This document shows positions 1 through 9,905 of a stretch of 64,000 nucleotides of DNA, piece by piece. A program made the position numbers and the translations under genes. Below the pieces are notes generated by a model. That model saw only the letters and a program-made list of their open reading frames with translations, ran no database searches and was not told where the DNA came from. Location: NCBI GenBank assembly GCA_020137815.1, contig CM035356.1, forward strand, positions 7,437,211 through 7,501,210, in the 5' to 3' direction. The stretch is from Hormiphora californensis (taxonomy: Eukaryota; Ctenophora; Tentaculata; Cydippida; Pleurobrachiidae). Numbering within the stretch: position 1 is the stretch's first letter; every line of letters starts with the position of its first letter.

Positions 1-150
1 AACTACCAACTCCAGGAATTGATCCCGTTTCAGATCACATATCACGCAAATTGGTTCCTCATACCAAAAGTGGTTCATGAGATCCAGGATTTGAGAAAGC
101 CGGACTGTTTCCGGTGGAATTGGCATGATTTCATATCGATCATCCTCCAT
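1..150 (-). CDS. GNAT N-acetyltransferase, AANAT-like, N-terminal part only
   Basis: The minus strand opens with ATG at 150-148 and stays open to the window edge (50 codons), so the rest lies to the left. The peptide begins MEDDRYEIMPIPPETV, followed by a short helix-like stretch and NHFWYEEPICV. A beta strand, then a helix, then a 'F..EP(L/I)C' motif is the usual N-terminus of arylalkylamine/dopamine N-acetyltransferase-like GNAT proteins. It lies 160 bp beyond the stop codon of the complete GNAT gene on the same strand, as expected for a tandem duplicate. The catalytic acetyl-CoA loop is outside the window. The family call is by motif and context, so moderate. Confidence 0.55.
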   Translation of the reverse strand, partial: MEDDRYEIMPIPPETVRLSQILDLMNHFWYEEPICVICDLKRDQFLELVV

Positions 151-309
151 GTCGGACTTTCACTAGAGGCTAGCAATATAGAGTTTTAGTAGCTGATGCT
201 GCTTTTTAACACTACTATAAAGATGAGGGTTGAAAGATGCTGTGTTTACAGGGAGTTGTTTTTCTCAACATTAACTTTATCCTCAGGTGGTGGACCTGCT
301 TGGCCTGGA

Positions 310-1182
310 TCAGAACCAGCCGTGTCCAGCCCGGGCAGCAGGATCATCAGGCCCATCATCAGCTGCAGAGGGCTCCTTAGTTGGTTGTTGTGGCAACAGT
401 TCCTTCACAAACAACACACAAGATGTGTTCTCTCCCGGATCCATAATCAGGTGCTTTTCACCATCCTTCATATCAAGATAGCAGGCACTACGGAGGGCCG
501 TGTAACCGCTTCTCCTAAATAGAGCCTCCGAGTGCTTGGTGGTGGTGATGGTAATGGTGAGATCAACCCCCTGACCAACTGCAACCTGCTCACTGCGCCT
601 CACCAACTCTGTCCCTAGGCCCATGTTCCTAAAGTCACGTGACACACAAAGCAATGTGTTAGCTAGGACTCTCTTGGAATTTCTCTCCTTTGCTATCTCA
701 TACAAATCATATTCAAGTGCCTTTACCACCGCATGGTGTATTACTTCTCGATCCGAGTGGAAGGGAGATAAGACAGTGGCAAGGGCCCCTTGAACTGACG
801 CCCCCATTTTCACAAACACATCTTCCACATCAATCACCTCTGCCAGCCTCACCCCAATCACATTGTCTTCCTTGTCAGTAGCCATGACACACAACCCAAC
901 CTCAATTAACCCTCGAATATAACGATCAAAGGACGGGTCTCGTTCAGCATTCACCGCAGCATCCAGAGGGTTATCAGGCAGGTACGCCTCCCCAAGAAGC
1001 CGGCAAATTTCAGAAGCCCTGCGGTAAGGTACAGGGTGGAATGTGATGCCAGCAAGGTCAAACCGGCCCCGGTGTATTTGTCCCTCAACTTTGTGAACCA
1101 GTTCATCAGCATTATGTACCAGATTTGTACCGGCCTCCCCAATTTTCTGTCCAAGGTTTTCCATAACACAAACGAGACACAA
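310..1182 (-). CDS. GNAT N-acetyltransferase, arylalkylamine/dopamine N-acetyltransferase-like
   Basis: Intronless 290-codon ORF, stop TGA at 312-310. The first ATG is at 1182. The second, at 1164 (MENLGQKIGEAG), gives a more natural start, and both are possible. GNAT proteins move the acetyl group of acetyl-CoA to an amine. The diagnostic acetyl-CoA loop (motif A) is at residues 181-190, SRDFRNMGLG, a V-x-R-D-x-R-x-x-G-x-G pattern preceded by the strand VLANTLLCV. The segment around residues 50-120 (pocket helix with YLPDNPL, then strands LCVMATD and NVIGVRLAEV) follows the insect-type dopamine N-acetyltransferase layout. There is no signal peptide or membrane segment, so it is probably cytosolic. 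The tail after about residue 262 is low complexity (Pro, Asp, Ala). A partial paralogue follows on the same strand. Substrate cannot be told from sequence. Confidence 0.8.
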   Translation of the reverse strand: MCLVCVMENLGQKIGEAGTNLVHNADELVHKVEGQIHRGRFDLAGITFHPVPYRRASEICRLLGEAYLPDNPLDAAVNAERDPSFDRYIRGLIEVGLCVMATDKEDNVIGVRLAEVIDVEDVFVKMGASVQGALATVLSPFHSDREVIHHAVVKALEYDLYEIAKERNSKRVLANTLLCVSRDFRNMGLGTELVRRSEQVAVGQGVDLTITITTTKHSEALFRRSGYTALRSACYLDMKDGEKHLIMDPGENTSCVLFVKELLPQQPTKEPSAADDGPDDPAARAGHGWF

Positions 1183-1614
1183 GACACAGACAGTAAAAAG
1201 AAGTGAGTGGAATGTAAACTAACTCTTTTTACGCTACGGAAAGTATGTAGTGAGATTGAGTGAGTGATTTGCTTACACACAAGTGAGACAAGTCTCATTT
1301 TACCTATTGGATGAATCAAGAATAGAAAGAAATTGTAAAATTAATCAAATAATGAGTCATGTTGCAGTGATACACACAGTGACTTAAATTGGATGTTGTA
1401 TTATGAAAACTGCGATACAAACAATATGAAATCTGTACTCAGGAGAGCCTGAGAAGTTTCTACTTTCTTACCTGTGTCCTGTTTCTTTTCTGAAATTGGA
1501 ACCCCTTTGACCTTTAAAAACTGTACGGCGGCGACGGTCGCCGACCCGATCTGAGCGCACTTTCGCCGAGATACAAATACAATTAACTTTCATTTCCGCT
1601 TTGGGGACAAATCT
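1183..1614. other. Upstream flank of the GNAT gene, no gene seen
   Basis: AT-rich sequence with no open frame of note. It should hold the promoter and 5' UTR of the minus-strand GNAT gene, but I see no convincing core-promoter element. The last ~100 bases grade into the repeat unit that follows. Confidence 0.4.
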
Positions 1615-2878
1615 ATATAATAATTTCCAAAATGTTAGTCCGATAATTGTTTTCTCCCTACTCCTCCTACAGTTTTTGAGCTAGACCCCTGAAAATTTGT
1701 ACACTGGTACCTTGGACCAAGGCGGATGTAAGTACGGGCTCAGATTTTTGATCCGATCTTTACAGCAGTGACGTCACGGGGTGACGTCATTTCGACAAAA
1801 AGACTTACATTTTTCAAACGCTTCTAAGACCCTGAAAACGGCTCTAAATCAAAAAACTAACGCAATAGTGGGGAAAGAGAATCGTTTGAACTTCATTTTA
1901 CTTGATAGCGATTTCCCGTAACTCAATGTTTAAGGGTCGTAAATCGCGTCGGGAAAGTTAAAAATGCCCAAAATACGATATCTTTCACCGTAGCCACCCA
2001 AAATCTTATCCAATCGATATGAAACTTGGTCGGTATGTGAATTTTAATCTCCTTTGGCCAGGGGTTCCCGGAAAACGGATTGGCAAGATGAGAACTGACC
2101 GGAGTTCTTATAATTCACGAATTTGGAATTTTTCGTCGACTTTTTTTTGGCGACATAAAACGCGAACGAGAGGAAATTTTCAATGAATTTTAAAATTTTA
2201 CACTGCGCACGTAATTTTAGGTTCCGCGCGCGGCGTAAAAAAGCAGCGCTTTTTTGGGGAAATTCGCGCGTTACAGTAAATGATTTACCCGCCTCGCCAA
2301 AATTGTAATGGCCGTTTTTTCAAAAACCCAATGTGTATGGTTCGCATTATTTAAAATCGCACTTTATGAGACTCATTGCTCTCAGGAACAAACAAATTAT
2401 CTTAAAAATCAAACACAAATGTCACCGGTTATATGAGGATAAATTACCATTTACCAGGTCACGGGTTCCCAGCAAACGGGTACTCTAGTCCATATAATAA
2501 TTTCCAAAATGTTAGTCCGATAATTGTTTTCTCCCTACTCCTCCTACAGTTTTTGAGCTAGACCCCTGAAAATTTGTACACTGGTACCTTGGACCAAGGC
2601 GGATGTAAGTACGGGCTCAGATTTTTGATCCGATCTTTACAGCAGTGACGTCACGGGGTGACGTCATTTCGACAAAAAGACTTACATTTTTCAAACGCTT
2701 CTAAGACCCTGAAAACGGCTCTAAATCAAAAAACTAACGCAATAGTGGGGAAAGAGAATCGTTTGAACTTCATTTTACTTCATAGCGATTTCCCGTAACT
2801 CAATGTTTAAGGGTCGTAAATCGCGTCGGGAAAGTTAAAAATGCCAAAAATACGATATTTTTCACCGTAGCCACCCAA
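1615..2878 (+). repeat. Direct-repeat unit A1-B1-A2 of a transposon-like element
   Basis: Block A (387 bp, starting ATATAATAATTTCC and containing GTGACGTCACGGGGTGACGTC) is present at 1615-2001 and again, nearly identical, at 2492-2878. Block B (from AAAATCTTATCCAATCG) follows A1 at about 1999-2490 and recurs at 7034. The order A1-B1 then A2-[ORF unit]-B2 reads as an internally deleted copy placed in tandem with a longer copy. A2 is followed by unique sequence exactly where A1 runs into B1, at a CCCAA(AA) microhomology. Both blocks are non-coding. Confidence 0.75.
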
Positions 2879-3345
2879 TGGCACGTATTCGTAAATTTTC
2901 AAGTTTGTTTTTATGTATCGAGTTATATATCGTTGAATTTGTCTTGGTCTACTGATCACAAAAACATGTGTATTTTCTGTCTACTATGAGCGGTTCGCTA
3001 ATTACGCCAATTAGTTAATTAGCTACCCCTTGTCAGCGCCCCTCGCGCGGACGTCGTACGCGCTATAATAGCGCCGCGCCAAGCATGTAAAAGCCGCGCA
3101 AAAGCCATGCGCGTGATCAAAATCCGTTCAATTTTTTTTTCATCAAATTTTATTTCGCGTCTTAACTTTTTTTCCCAAACTTTCTCCCAAGTTGCCTTAG
3201 TTCAAAATGCTATAAAAGAAAGCTCACCTAAACAGTCAGCTGTTGCTTCTCACCGTGACAGTCAGCCTTTGCTGACAGCAACAATGGACATTGCTCTATT
3301 TGATGATTCAATTGGTTACAGTGAGGTTACAGTGAGGTGTGGTGC

Positions 3346-3658
3346 AGAAGTGTGTGTTGGGCTTTACTTACAGAAGTACAGTCGGTATGGTGTGGTGCAG
3401 TGGAGTGTGTTGGGCTTTACTTATAGAAGTACAGTCGGTATGGTATGGTGCAGTGGAGTGTGTTGGGCTTTACTTATAGAAGTACAGTCGGTATGGTGTG
3501 GTGCAGTGGAGTGTGTTGGGCTCTACTTACAGAAGTACAGCCAGTATGGTGTAGTGCAGTGGAGTGTGTTGGACTTTACTTACAGAAGTACAGTCGGTAT
3601 GGTGTGGTGCAGTGAAGTGTGTTGGGCTTTACTAATAGAAGTACAGCCAGTAAGTTGA
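3346..3658 (+). repeat. 53-bp minisatellite, about 6 units
   Basis: Units start TTGGGCTTTACTTAYAGAAG and carry CAGTCGGTATGGTGTGG. Two successive unit starts, 3357 and 3410, are 53 bp apart. The 183-codon open frame across it is a by-product of the repeat, because 53 is not a multiple of three and the frame shifts from unit to unit. It is not called as a gene. Confidence 0.8.
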
Positions 3659-4130
3659 GATCTAGCGATGTGAGGCGTGAGCTACCGTGAGGCATGCCGT
3701 GTATCGTATGGACACAAGTGAGTTTAAGCTAGTATGAATTCTCTCCCGCTCCTTGGTTCTCATACAGGTGAAGCAGAAGGATCCTCACCCAGGTTGTATA
3801 AGAAAGTATCGATTGTTTAAGGGCTAAAGCCCTGGAGCTAAAATATTCATTTCTGGATCTCTAGATCCAAGAGCATATTCTATTAATCTGCAGTAAGCAG
3901 AGACAGTATATTTCATCATCCGATTTAAATATGGTTTAACTAACAAAACTTACCTTCAGAAAATATCTTCTTGAAAAATATCTGGAAATCCTTGGTATAA
4001 AACTAACCGCTTTTGAAACGAGAGTTAGTGAGACGAAGTCCGCACCAAGTGATGCTAGTAGTCAAGACCTACCAGAACTCGTGTTGTTCTTTAAAATAAG
4101 GACAATGAAAAGCGGACAATAAATGTATAT

Positions 4131-7037
4131 TTGTATTTGTATTTGTATTTGTATCAAGATGAGGAGTGCTGTCTATTCTTGCATTACAGTAAACAGTTCT
4201 TTTCTTCTTTCTCCGCGACTGAGCTGCTTGATGTAGCCAATGGCCGAAGCAAACTAACTGTGCCACTTACAGATCCGAGCAACCGAATATTGAAATTGTT
4301 ACTTAAGTTGACTGAGCGTCCTAACTTTAAGCCTGTACAGAAAAAGCCGTATCCGGCCAAGTTCCACCGCTGCATAGGACCCTCAAATACTGCACCTTTT
4401 CGCGTTGCCTTCGAGAGGGAAGTTTTCTGGAACTTTTTAGCGCTCTGGGCCTTCCCTTTCAAAAAAGGTGCCTGTAATTTTAACAAGATATCAAAAGCTG
4501 TTAAGAGTTGCTGTGACTCAGATGACACTTTTGATATTTGTAAGTTAAATTTGAATTCGACCACCACTGTGCATGTGACTGATCATGCTATTAAAGCATC
4601 AAGCTCCCAAACGCCTAGCGAGCCATCTAGTCAAATTCAGACAATTTTGACCATGCAAGAGATCAGCAGAATCCAAGCAGCGCTTGCAACATCGATTTCA
4701 CCAGCTGATTTCAATAAGGTTGTTGGCAACCTAAAACAAAAGCATGAAACAGAACTAGAAAGTTTTAGGTCTGATAGAGCTATCGCCGAGAAAGTCCTGA
4801 TGGACAACCATCAGTTGCAATTGGCATCCGCCAAGCGTGAACATGATGAGAAGTACAACCAGCTCTTAGCTAAATATCAAGGTCTTCGTAGCGATTATAA
4901 CAAGCTAAAGGACGAATATGAATTTTTGGCCGAGAAAAATTGTACAAAGGCTGACTGCGAAGGTGAGCTTTCTGACGAAATTAAATTTCCATCTGTCCCC
5001 ACTAGAAGCGATCCGCGAACAATAAACCCTAACATCACAAAATGCATCGGCGTCCTTTATACACTAAACATGTCTCTTCGAAATGTAATTGGATCTCTAT
5101 TAGTAGTTGGTAACCTTGTTTTTGGTCAAGAATGGGTCTTACCTAAGGGAGTTGATTGGGGGGGAAAAGCTGGTATCAAAGCTAGTAACAAAGGTGGGGG
5201 ACCCTTGTTTGTCCTTCCAACTTTGAAGTATGTAACAGATGTGACACAAACCTTTATTCTTCCGGCTTCTCTTCGCAGTACATTTCAGGAAATATTGAAT
5301 GACGATACTGAGCACTGTGTCTTAGGTACTGACCATTTTGACCACTCCCGCAAAAAGTTTCAGGTCAACAATATTGCAACAATAGATTCTGAGGGTGTCC
5401 GCCGTTACAGAAGCTTGGGGGTGGTTAGGATGTCAAGGGTAAATGGCGAAGCAGTAGCTCAAACTTACATTTCCCTGCTAAGAAGTGGGGCAATACTGTG
5501 TTCAGGAGGTCTTGACGGAAAGTTAGACCCTGACATCCTAGCTGATAATCTGTCAAAAATACTTGAAAAATCGAAGTATATGGTGAGCGATGGCGCCGAC
5601 AATATGATTAAGGCCTGTGAAACTTTGAATAGTGTTCGAAAGGAATACAATTCCACCAGTAGTGATGAGATCATGTGGATTCATTGTAATGCGCACATTG
5701 CTCCAGCGCTAACAACAGCGACGGAACAAGTTCTGATTAAGTACGAAAATATCTTAGAGTATAGGGATTTGGTATACTCCATTTTTTTTCAACTGTTCAC
5801 CCCCCAAAGTCGTGCGCGGAATTGTTTTGCGCGTCTATCACATGTTAACGTGTAGCGCGCGCAGCGTAAATTAAAATATCGCACGCGCACGAGTTGAGGG
5901 TGAACAGTTGAATAAAAATGGACTTTATGCAGAAACTTCAACAAGGGTTTTTTTAGAGAGTCATCAAGTGTCTTCGAGCAGATGGTTTATGCGATAGTCA
6001 AAAATGTAGGTCCATCTGATAAATGCCAATCTTACTCGGCTAGAGGGATTTATGAAACGTATATGAAGAGTCATGGCCTGAAAGATCATTTTTATCGTCC
6101 GACTATTGCTCGATTTGGTAAAACAACAGAGCTAGCGATGATCGTGATGTATAACTTTGATGTTTTGGTTAAGTTTTTTAGTGAGGAAGTAGAAATGAGC
6201 AATACTTTATTTGCATCTTGTAAGCTATACCTGAACACAGACCTATTTCGAGAATACTGCTTCGCCATGACCTGTATATACAGACACGTCCTAGGGCCCT
6301 TTTTAATATCTTGTGGGGCACTGAAAACTAATAAAGGGCGTGTACTTGACCATAAAGAGCTTATCCAATACTACCCCAAACTACAGAATAGGCTAAAATT
6401 GCTATCGGCCGACCCCTCTGTCCTTCGTAAGTTAGAACCATTTGAAGAGTTTGTGAGTTTTGGCGTCTATAATTTTGGTGATAGGCATGAGGAGATGTTT
6501 CAGAGTATTTTCAGCTCATTTTCAAGCGATCTTATTCGGCTCCAGCAAGTCGACCTTATTCTAAGGCTGGTATGCGAAGCATACCTCGAAGTTCTTGATA
6601 GGCAAGTTTCCGAGTTCTACTTAACTGCCACTAGCACAATTTGTCAGGTACTTGCGGAGAATGAATCTGCTCTGGAAGGTGTTCCAACAACTGCCATCTA
6701 CACCGAACACCAGGTGGCCACTGCCCGTGGAAGTATCAAACATGCTCCCCAGAGATCAATCAATGGCCACTCTGCAAAACAGGTTATTGCTACGAGTCCT
6801 TTTCTTCCAACATTAGTTGATATGAAGCCCGAAGAATTAGTTAGTGCCATTCGAGAGCTAAAAAATCTGAGATCTCCAAAGGCTTCCACAGATATAATCG
6901 AGCGCTCGATAAAAAGAATGCTGCTGGTCATTTAGAATTGCTTGAAGAAGCTAAGGCTAAGAAATTAAAGAAGATCCGATCACGGCAAAAAATTGGCGAA
7001 GATTTAAAACAGTATAGAGGGCCACTTACGTGTCCCA
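4131..7037 (+). pseudogene. Transposase-like protein (RNase H-fold-like), broken by a MITE and a frameshift
   Basis: Open frame 4131-5774 continues in the same frame at 5928-6935 once the 153-bp MITE (5775-5927, 51 codons long) is set aside. A second break near 6900-6915 shifts the frame, and a Lys-rich tail (EEAKAKKLKKI) reads on to about 7037. The N-terminal third has basic and Cys-containing segments, then a coiled coil around residues 190-275 (KQKHETELESF, KYNQLLAKYQ). The middle has TDHFDHSRKKF, MVSDGADNMIKA (near residue 485) and WIHCNAHIAPA. Such Asp-containing and 'C.AH' motifs resemble hAT-like DDE transposases, but the match is weak and I cannot name the superfamily. Flanking direct repeats support a mobile-element origin. 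The 5' start inside a TTTGTA repeat is doubtful. Confidence 0.6.
5773..5927 (+). mobile_element. MITE family 1, copy 1, inserted in the transposase-like ORF
   Basis: Inverted ends TACTCCATTTTT..CAACTGTTCACC and its mirror (rc AAGTCCATTTTTATTCAACTG), with a CG-rich core (GCGCGCGCAGCG). TA is present at 5773-5774 and 5926-5927, as expected of a 2-bp TA target duplication. Taking out 153 bp rejoins the surrounding frame exactly, which fixes the insertion limits. Confidence 0.8.
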
Positions 7038-7354
7038 AAATCTTATCCAATCGATATGAAACTTGGTCGTTATGTGAACTTTAATGTCCTTTGGCCAGGG
7101 GTTCCCGGAAAACGGATTGGCAAGATGAGAACTGACCGGAGTCGGGAGTTCTTATAATTCACGAATTTGGAATTTTTCGTCGACTTTTTTTTGCGACATA
7201 AAACGCGAGGAAATTTTCAATGAATTTTAAAATTTTACACTGCGCGCGTAATTTTAGGTTCTGCGCGGCGTAAAAAAGCAGCGCTTTTTTGGGAAAATTC
7301 GCGCGTTACAGTAAATGATTTACCCGCCTCGCCGTTTTTCAAAAACCCAATGTG
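7034..7354 (+). repeat. Direct repeat block B, second copy
   Basis: Matches 1999-2344 over most of its length (AAAATCTTATCCAATCG ... CCCAATGTGTATG), with small indels. It begins right where the transposase-like frame ends and so marks the 3' side of that element. Confidence 0.7.
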
Positions 7355-7428
7355 TATGATAGTAGGAGCGATTAGATCACCACGTGGTTAAAGTCGCGTG
7401 CGACCCCTTTTTGCGCATTGTCATAATG

Positions 7429-7965
7429 TACATTTTTTTCCAACTGTTCACCCCCCAAAGTCGTGCGCGGAATTGTTTTGCGCGTTTATCACATGTTAAC
7501 GTGTAGCGCGCACAGCGTAAATTAAAATATCGCACGCGCACGAGTTGAGGGGTGAACAGTTGAATAAGGAACCATAATAAAGTTCAAGAGCCTCCAAGAG
7601 CACCCAAGAGCACACCCGATCGAAGAGAGACCACACCTGAGAGCGTACCACATCCAAAAGAGACCACATCCAAGAGCGCACCACCTCCAGAAGACACCAC
7701 TTCAAGAGCGCACCACATCAAAGAGAGCTCCCCATCCAGAAGATACCACGCGCAGGGGACACCACGCGCAGAAGAGACCAGCGCGGCGTTGTATTTGCGC
7801 GTGCGGTCTCTTCTGCGCGTGGTGTCCCCTGCGCGCGGTATCTTCTGGATGGGGAGCTCTCTTTGATGTGGTGCGCTCTTGAAGTGGTGTCTTTTGGAGG
7901 TGGTGCGCTCTTGGATGGGGTGCGCTCTTGAACTTTATTATGGTTCCTTATAAAAATGGACTTTA
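7429..7965 (+). mobile_element. MITE family 1, copy 2, split by a foldback element
   Basis: 7429-7564 matches copy 1 (CAACTGTTCACCCCCC ... GGGGTGAACAGTTGAA) and the last ~15 bases (TAAAAATGGACTTTA) resume at 7951. The intervening 386 bp is a separate inverted-repeat element. Copy 1 shows the uninterrupted arrangement GTTGAATAAAAATGG. Confidence 0.75.
7565..7950. mobile_element. Foldback element nested in MITE family 1
   Basis: Ends TAAGGAACCATAATAAAGTT and its perfect mirror AACTTTATTATGGTTCCTTA. The two arms of about 180 bp pair almost fully around a short core near 7785 (GCGCGGCGTTGTATTTGCGC). Arms carry repeated AAGAGCRCACC motifs. No ORF. Confidence 0.75.
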
Positions 7966-8251
7966 GCTCGGGTACTCTAGTAAATACTAACACTGACTAT
8001 TCAGCTGATCGATCGACGATCATCATCATTAAAAAAATCGATCCCCCAGGGACCAGGAACCCGCCTGTGTGTTTGCTCTGGCCCCAGACGCCCAAAGAAT
8101 TGCTGGGCGAGAGGCTCGGCGCTGTCAATGTCCTGGATTAAAGTATGCTAAGACACCAGAGCGGGATAGGACAGTGCTTAATTCTTTTTTCTGCAGCATG
8201 GAGTAAATTTTTTACCGACAAAGCAAAATGCTCTTCTCTTCTCTTTATTTT

Positions 8252-8524
8252 TAAAGTGCGTTTCAAACGACTTGACCTGAGATTCCTGGAAATTCAGGAT
8301 TTCCCCTTTGTAAATGAGGCCCCTCGGAAATGTTCAAGTCATGCACAATCAAGTCACGCCCACCAATCACAGCTCAGAACGCGCGGAGTGCTTCGCGCGT
8401 TCTGCGCTGTGATTGGTGGGCGTGACTTGATTGTGCATGACTTGAACATTTCCGAGGGGCCTCATACACGCGCGATGCGCCGAATTCCAAGAATTACGGG
8501 TCAAGTCGCTTGAAACGGACTTTA
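8252..8524. mobile_element. MITE family 2, copy 1
   Basis: Ends TAAAGTGCGTTTCAAACGAC and mirror (rc TAAAGTCCGTTTCAAGCGAC), then inner CTTGACC/GGTCAAG. It is longer than copy 2 at 9696-9905 because a 148-bp hairpin sits inside it. No coding capacity. Confidence 0.8.
8316..8463. mobile_element. 148-bp hairpin inserted in MITE family 2 copy 1
   Basis: Near-perfect inverted repeat: arm GAGGCCCCTCGGAAATGTTC pairs with GAACATTTCCGAGGGGCCTC, meeting at GAACGCGCG..CGCGCGTTC. The other family 2 copy has the empty site GTAAATACACG; here AT is present on both sides (8314-8315, 8464-8465). Confidence 0.75.
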
Positions 8525-8579
8525 TGCAAGGCACGAGTCGAGCGACGCGGCAGCACACAATCTATAAAACTTCTGCGCG

Positions 8580-8927
8580 CTACGTTAAATATGTCGCATT
8601 CTTGGCCGAATTTTTGGACACGTAACCGCCGCGCAACGGGAAAATCGAAATTTCTTCACGTTTCGGCCGGTCAAGAGGGAGGCCAGCGTTAAAATCTGGG
8701 TGTTTTGGGAGTGCTGACAAACGGTTTTTTAGGGTTAGGGCTAAAGTAGGGTTAGGGTTAGGGTTTGGGTTGGGGTTAGGCCTTGACATTCCCTACCAGA
8801 TAAACTTTGAATCAGCCAAAACGGTTGAGTGGTTTGGCGGTTAGAGCCATTTTAGTGAATCAACTTTTTTGGCAGCGCGCACCTGTAAACAGGCCTCCAA
8901 ACACCCAGATCGTAACGGCGCCCCAAG
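8580..8927 (+). other. Spacer with a degenerate TTAGGG-like patch
   Basis: No gene seen. Between about 8728 and 8780 there are several GGGTTAGGG/GGGTTTGGG repeats, like a decayed telomere-type repeat or the subterminal repeat seen in the element at 10015-10567. It is far too short and impure to be a telomere. Confidence 0.5.
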
Positions 8928-9490
8928 AGGGATCCCTAAAAAAGTTCAGTATTTACACAGCCTTTAAAGTCGGATTTTTTGAAACTGTCACCCCCCTGGG
9001 TGGTGCGCGAGTTTTTATTTGCGCGTCGGAAACGTGTCAGAGACTTGTTTTGGCTCTCACGCCTTTGTTTCTTGACCAATTTCGTCAAACCAAAGTTTTA
9101 CGGACTCACAAAATTATGCTCTTTCCGATGATATGCGGCTTTTTGCCGAAAAGTGAGAGGAAGTGGGGGCTGTCACGCGCAAATACGACGCTGCGCGTGA
9201 AAAGGGGGGTGACAGTTTCAAAAAATCCGACTTTACACAGTCTTTACACAGTCGTTACACCCAGAGCGCCCGCGCCGCTCTGGGTGTAAAGACTGCGTCT
9301 TTCGCACTCGATTTGCAGCGTTTTCGGAAACTTTTTTCGCCGCAGCGCTCAATTTACTCAATTGTACAGCACACAATCCAATATTTTCTTAGAAAAAGCC
9401 GCAAAACGCAGCACGCGCCGCTCTGGGTGTAACGACTGTGTAAAGACTGTGTAAACGCTGTGTAAATACTGAACTTTTTTAGGGATCCCT
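8928..9490. mobile_element. AGGGATCCCT element, copy A
   Basis: Left end AGGGATCCCTAAAAAAGTTC then AGTATTTACACAG, right end the exact mirror (CTGTGTAAATACT ... GAACTTTTTTAGGGATCCCT). The interior has repeats of TTACACAG and CCAGAGCGC/GCGCTCTGG. MITE family 3 sits at 8965-9235 within it. Copy B at 9529 lacks that insertion. Confidence 0.8.
8965..9235. mobile_element. MITE family 3, nested in copy A
   Basis: Perfect 30-bp inverted ends beginning TAAAGTCGGATTTTTTGA and ending in a run of C. Copy B has CAGCCTTTACACC at the same place, so the element is AAGTCGG..CCGACTT flanked by a TA duplication. TA duplication is the rule in the Tc1/mariner superfamily. Confidence 0.85.
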
Positions 9491-9695
9491 AGGAAAACGT
9501 TAAAATTGCTTGAAAAGCGCTGCCTTATAGGGATCCCTAAAAAAAGTTCAGTATTTACACAGCCTTTACACCAGAGCGCTGTGATTGGCTGAAATTTCTG
9601 ACGATGAAAAATTTAAGCCAATCACAGTGCAGATTTCAAATTTTTTCTTCCCACGTGGGAAAAACTGTAATGGCTTAACTGGTGTAAACGCTGTG

Positions 9696-9905
9696 TAAAG
9701 TGCGTTTCAAACGACTTGACCTGAGATTCCTGGAAATTCAGGATTTCCCCTTTGTAAATACACGCGCAATGCACCAAATTCCAAGAATTACGGGTCAAGT
9801 CGTTGGTGACGCAGTCACCCCTACACTAGGGCCGCGCGAAGCGCGGCAAACGAAGCCGGCGAAGGGGATCTCATCACCAAGTCAAGTCGCTTGAAACGGA
9901 CTTTA
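9696..9905. mobile_element. MITE family 2, copy 2, nested in copy B
   Basis: Ends TAAAGTGCGTTTCAAACGAC / CGCTTGAAACGGACTTTA. Copy A has the empty site GCTGTGTAAATACTGAAC, giving a TA target duplication. It lacks the 148-bp hairpin of copy 1 but carries another insert at 9803-9880. Confidence 0.85.
9803..9880. mobile_element. 78-bp mini-element with 9-bp target duplication
   Basis: Begins TTGGTGA and ends TCACCAA, flanked on both sides by GTCAAGTCG (9794-9802 and 9881-9889). MITE family 2 copy 1 reads straight through (GGGTCAAGTCGCTTGAAAC), so this is a true insertion. The GC-rich core reads CCGCGCGAAGCGCGG. Duplications of 9 bp are typical of Mutator-like elements, though 78 bp is extremely short. 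Confidence 0.75.

Noticed and set aside
3107-3658. 183-codon ORF
   Set aside because: Its second half is the 53-bp minisatellite read in rotating frames, and the first half has no recognisable protein features.
8726-8785. TTAGGG-like repeats as a telomere
   Set aside because: Only a handful of impure units in the interior of a contig; similar patches occur in the nearby inverted-repeat element.
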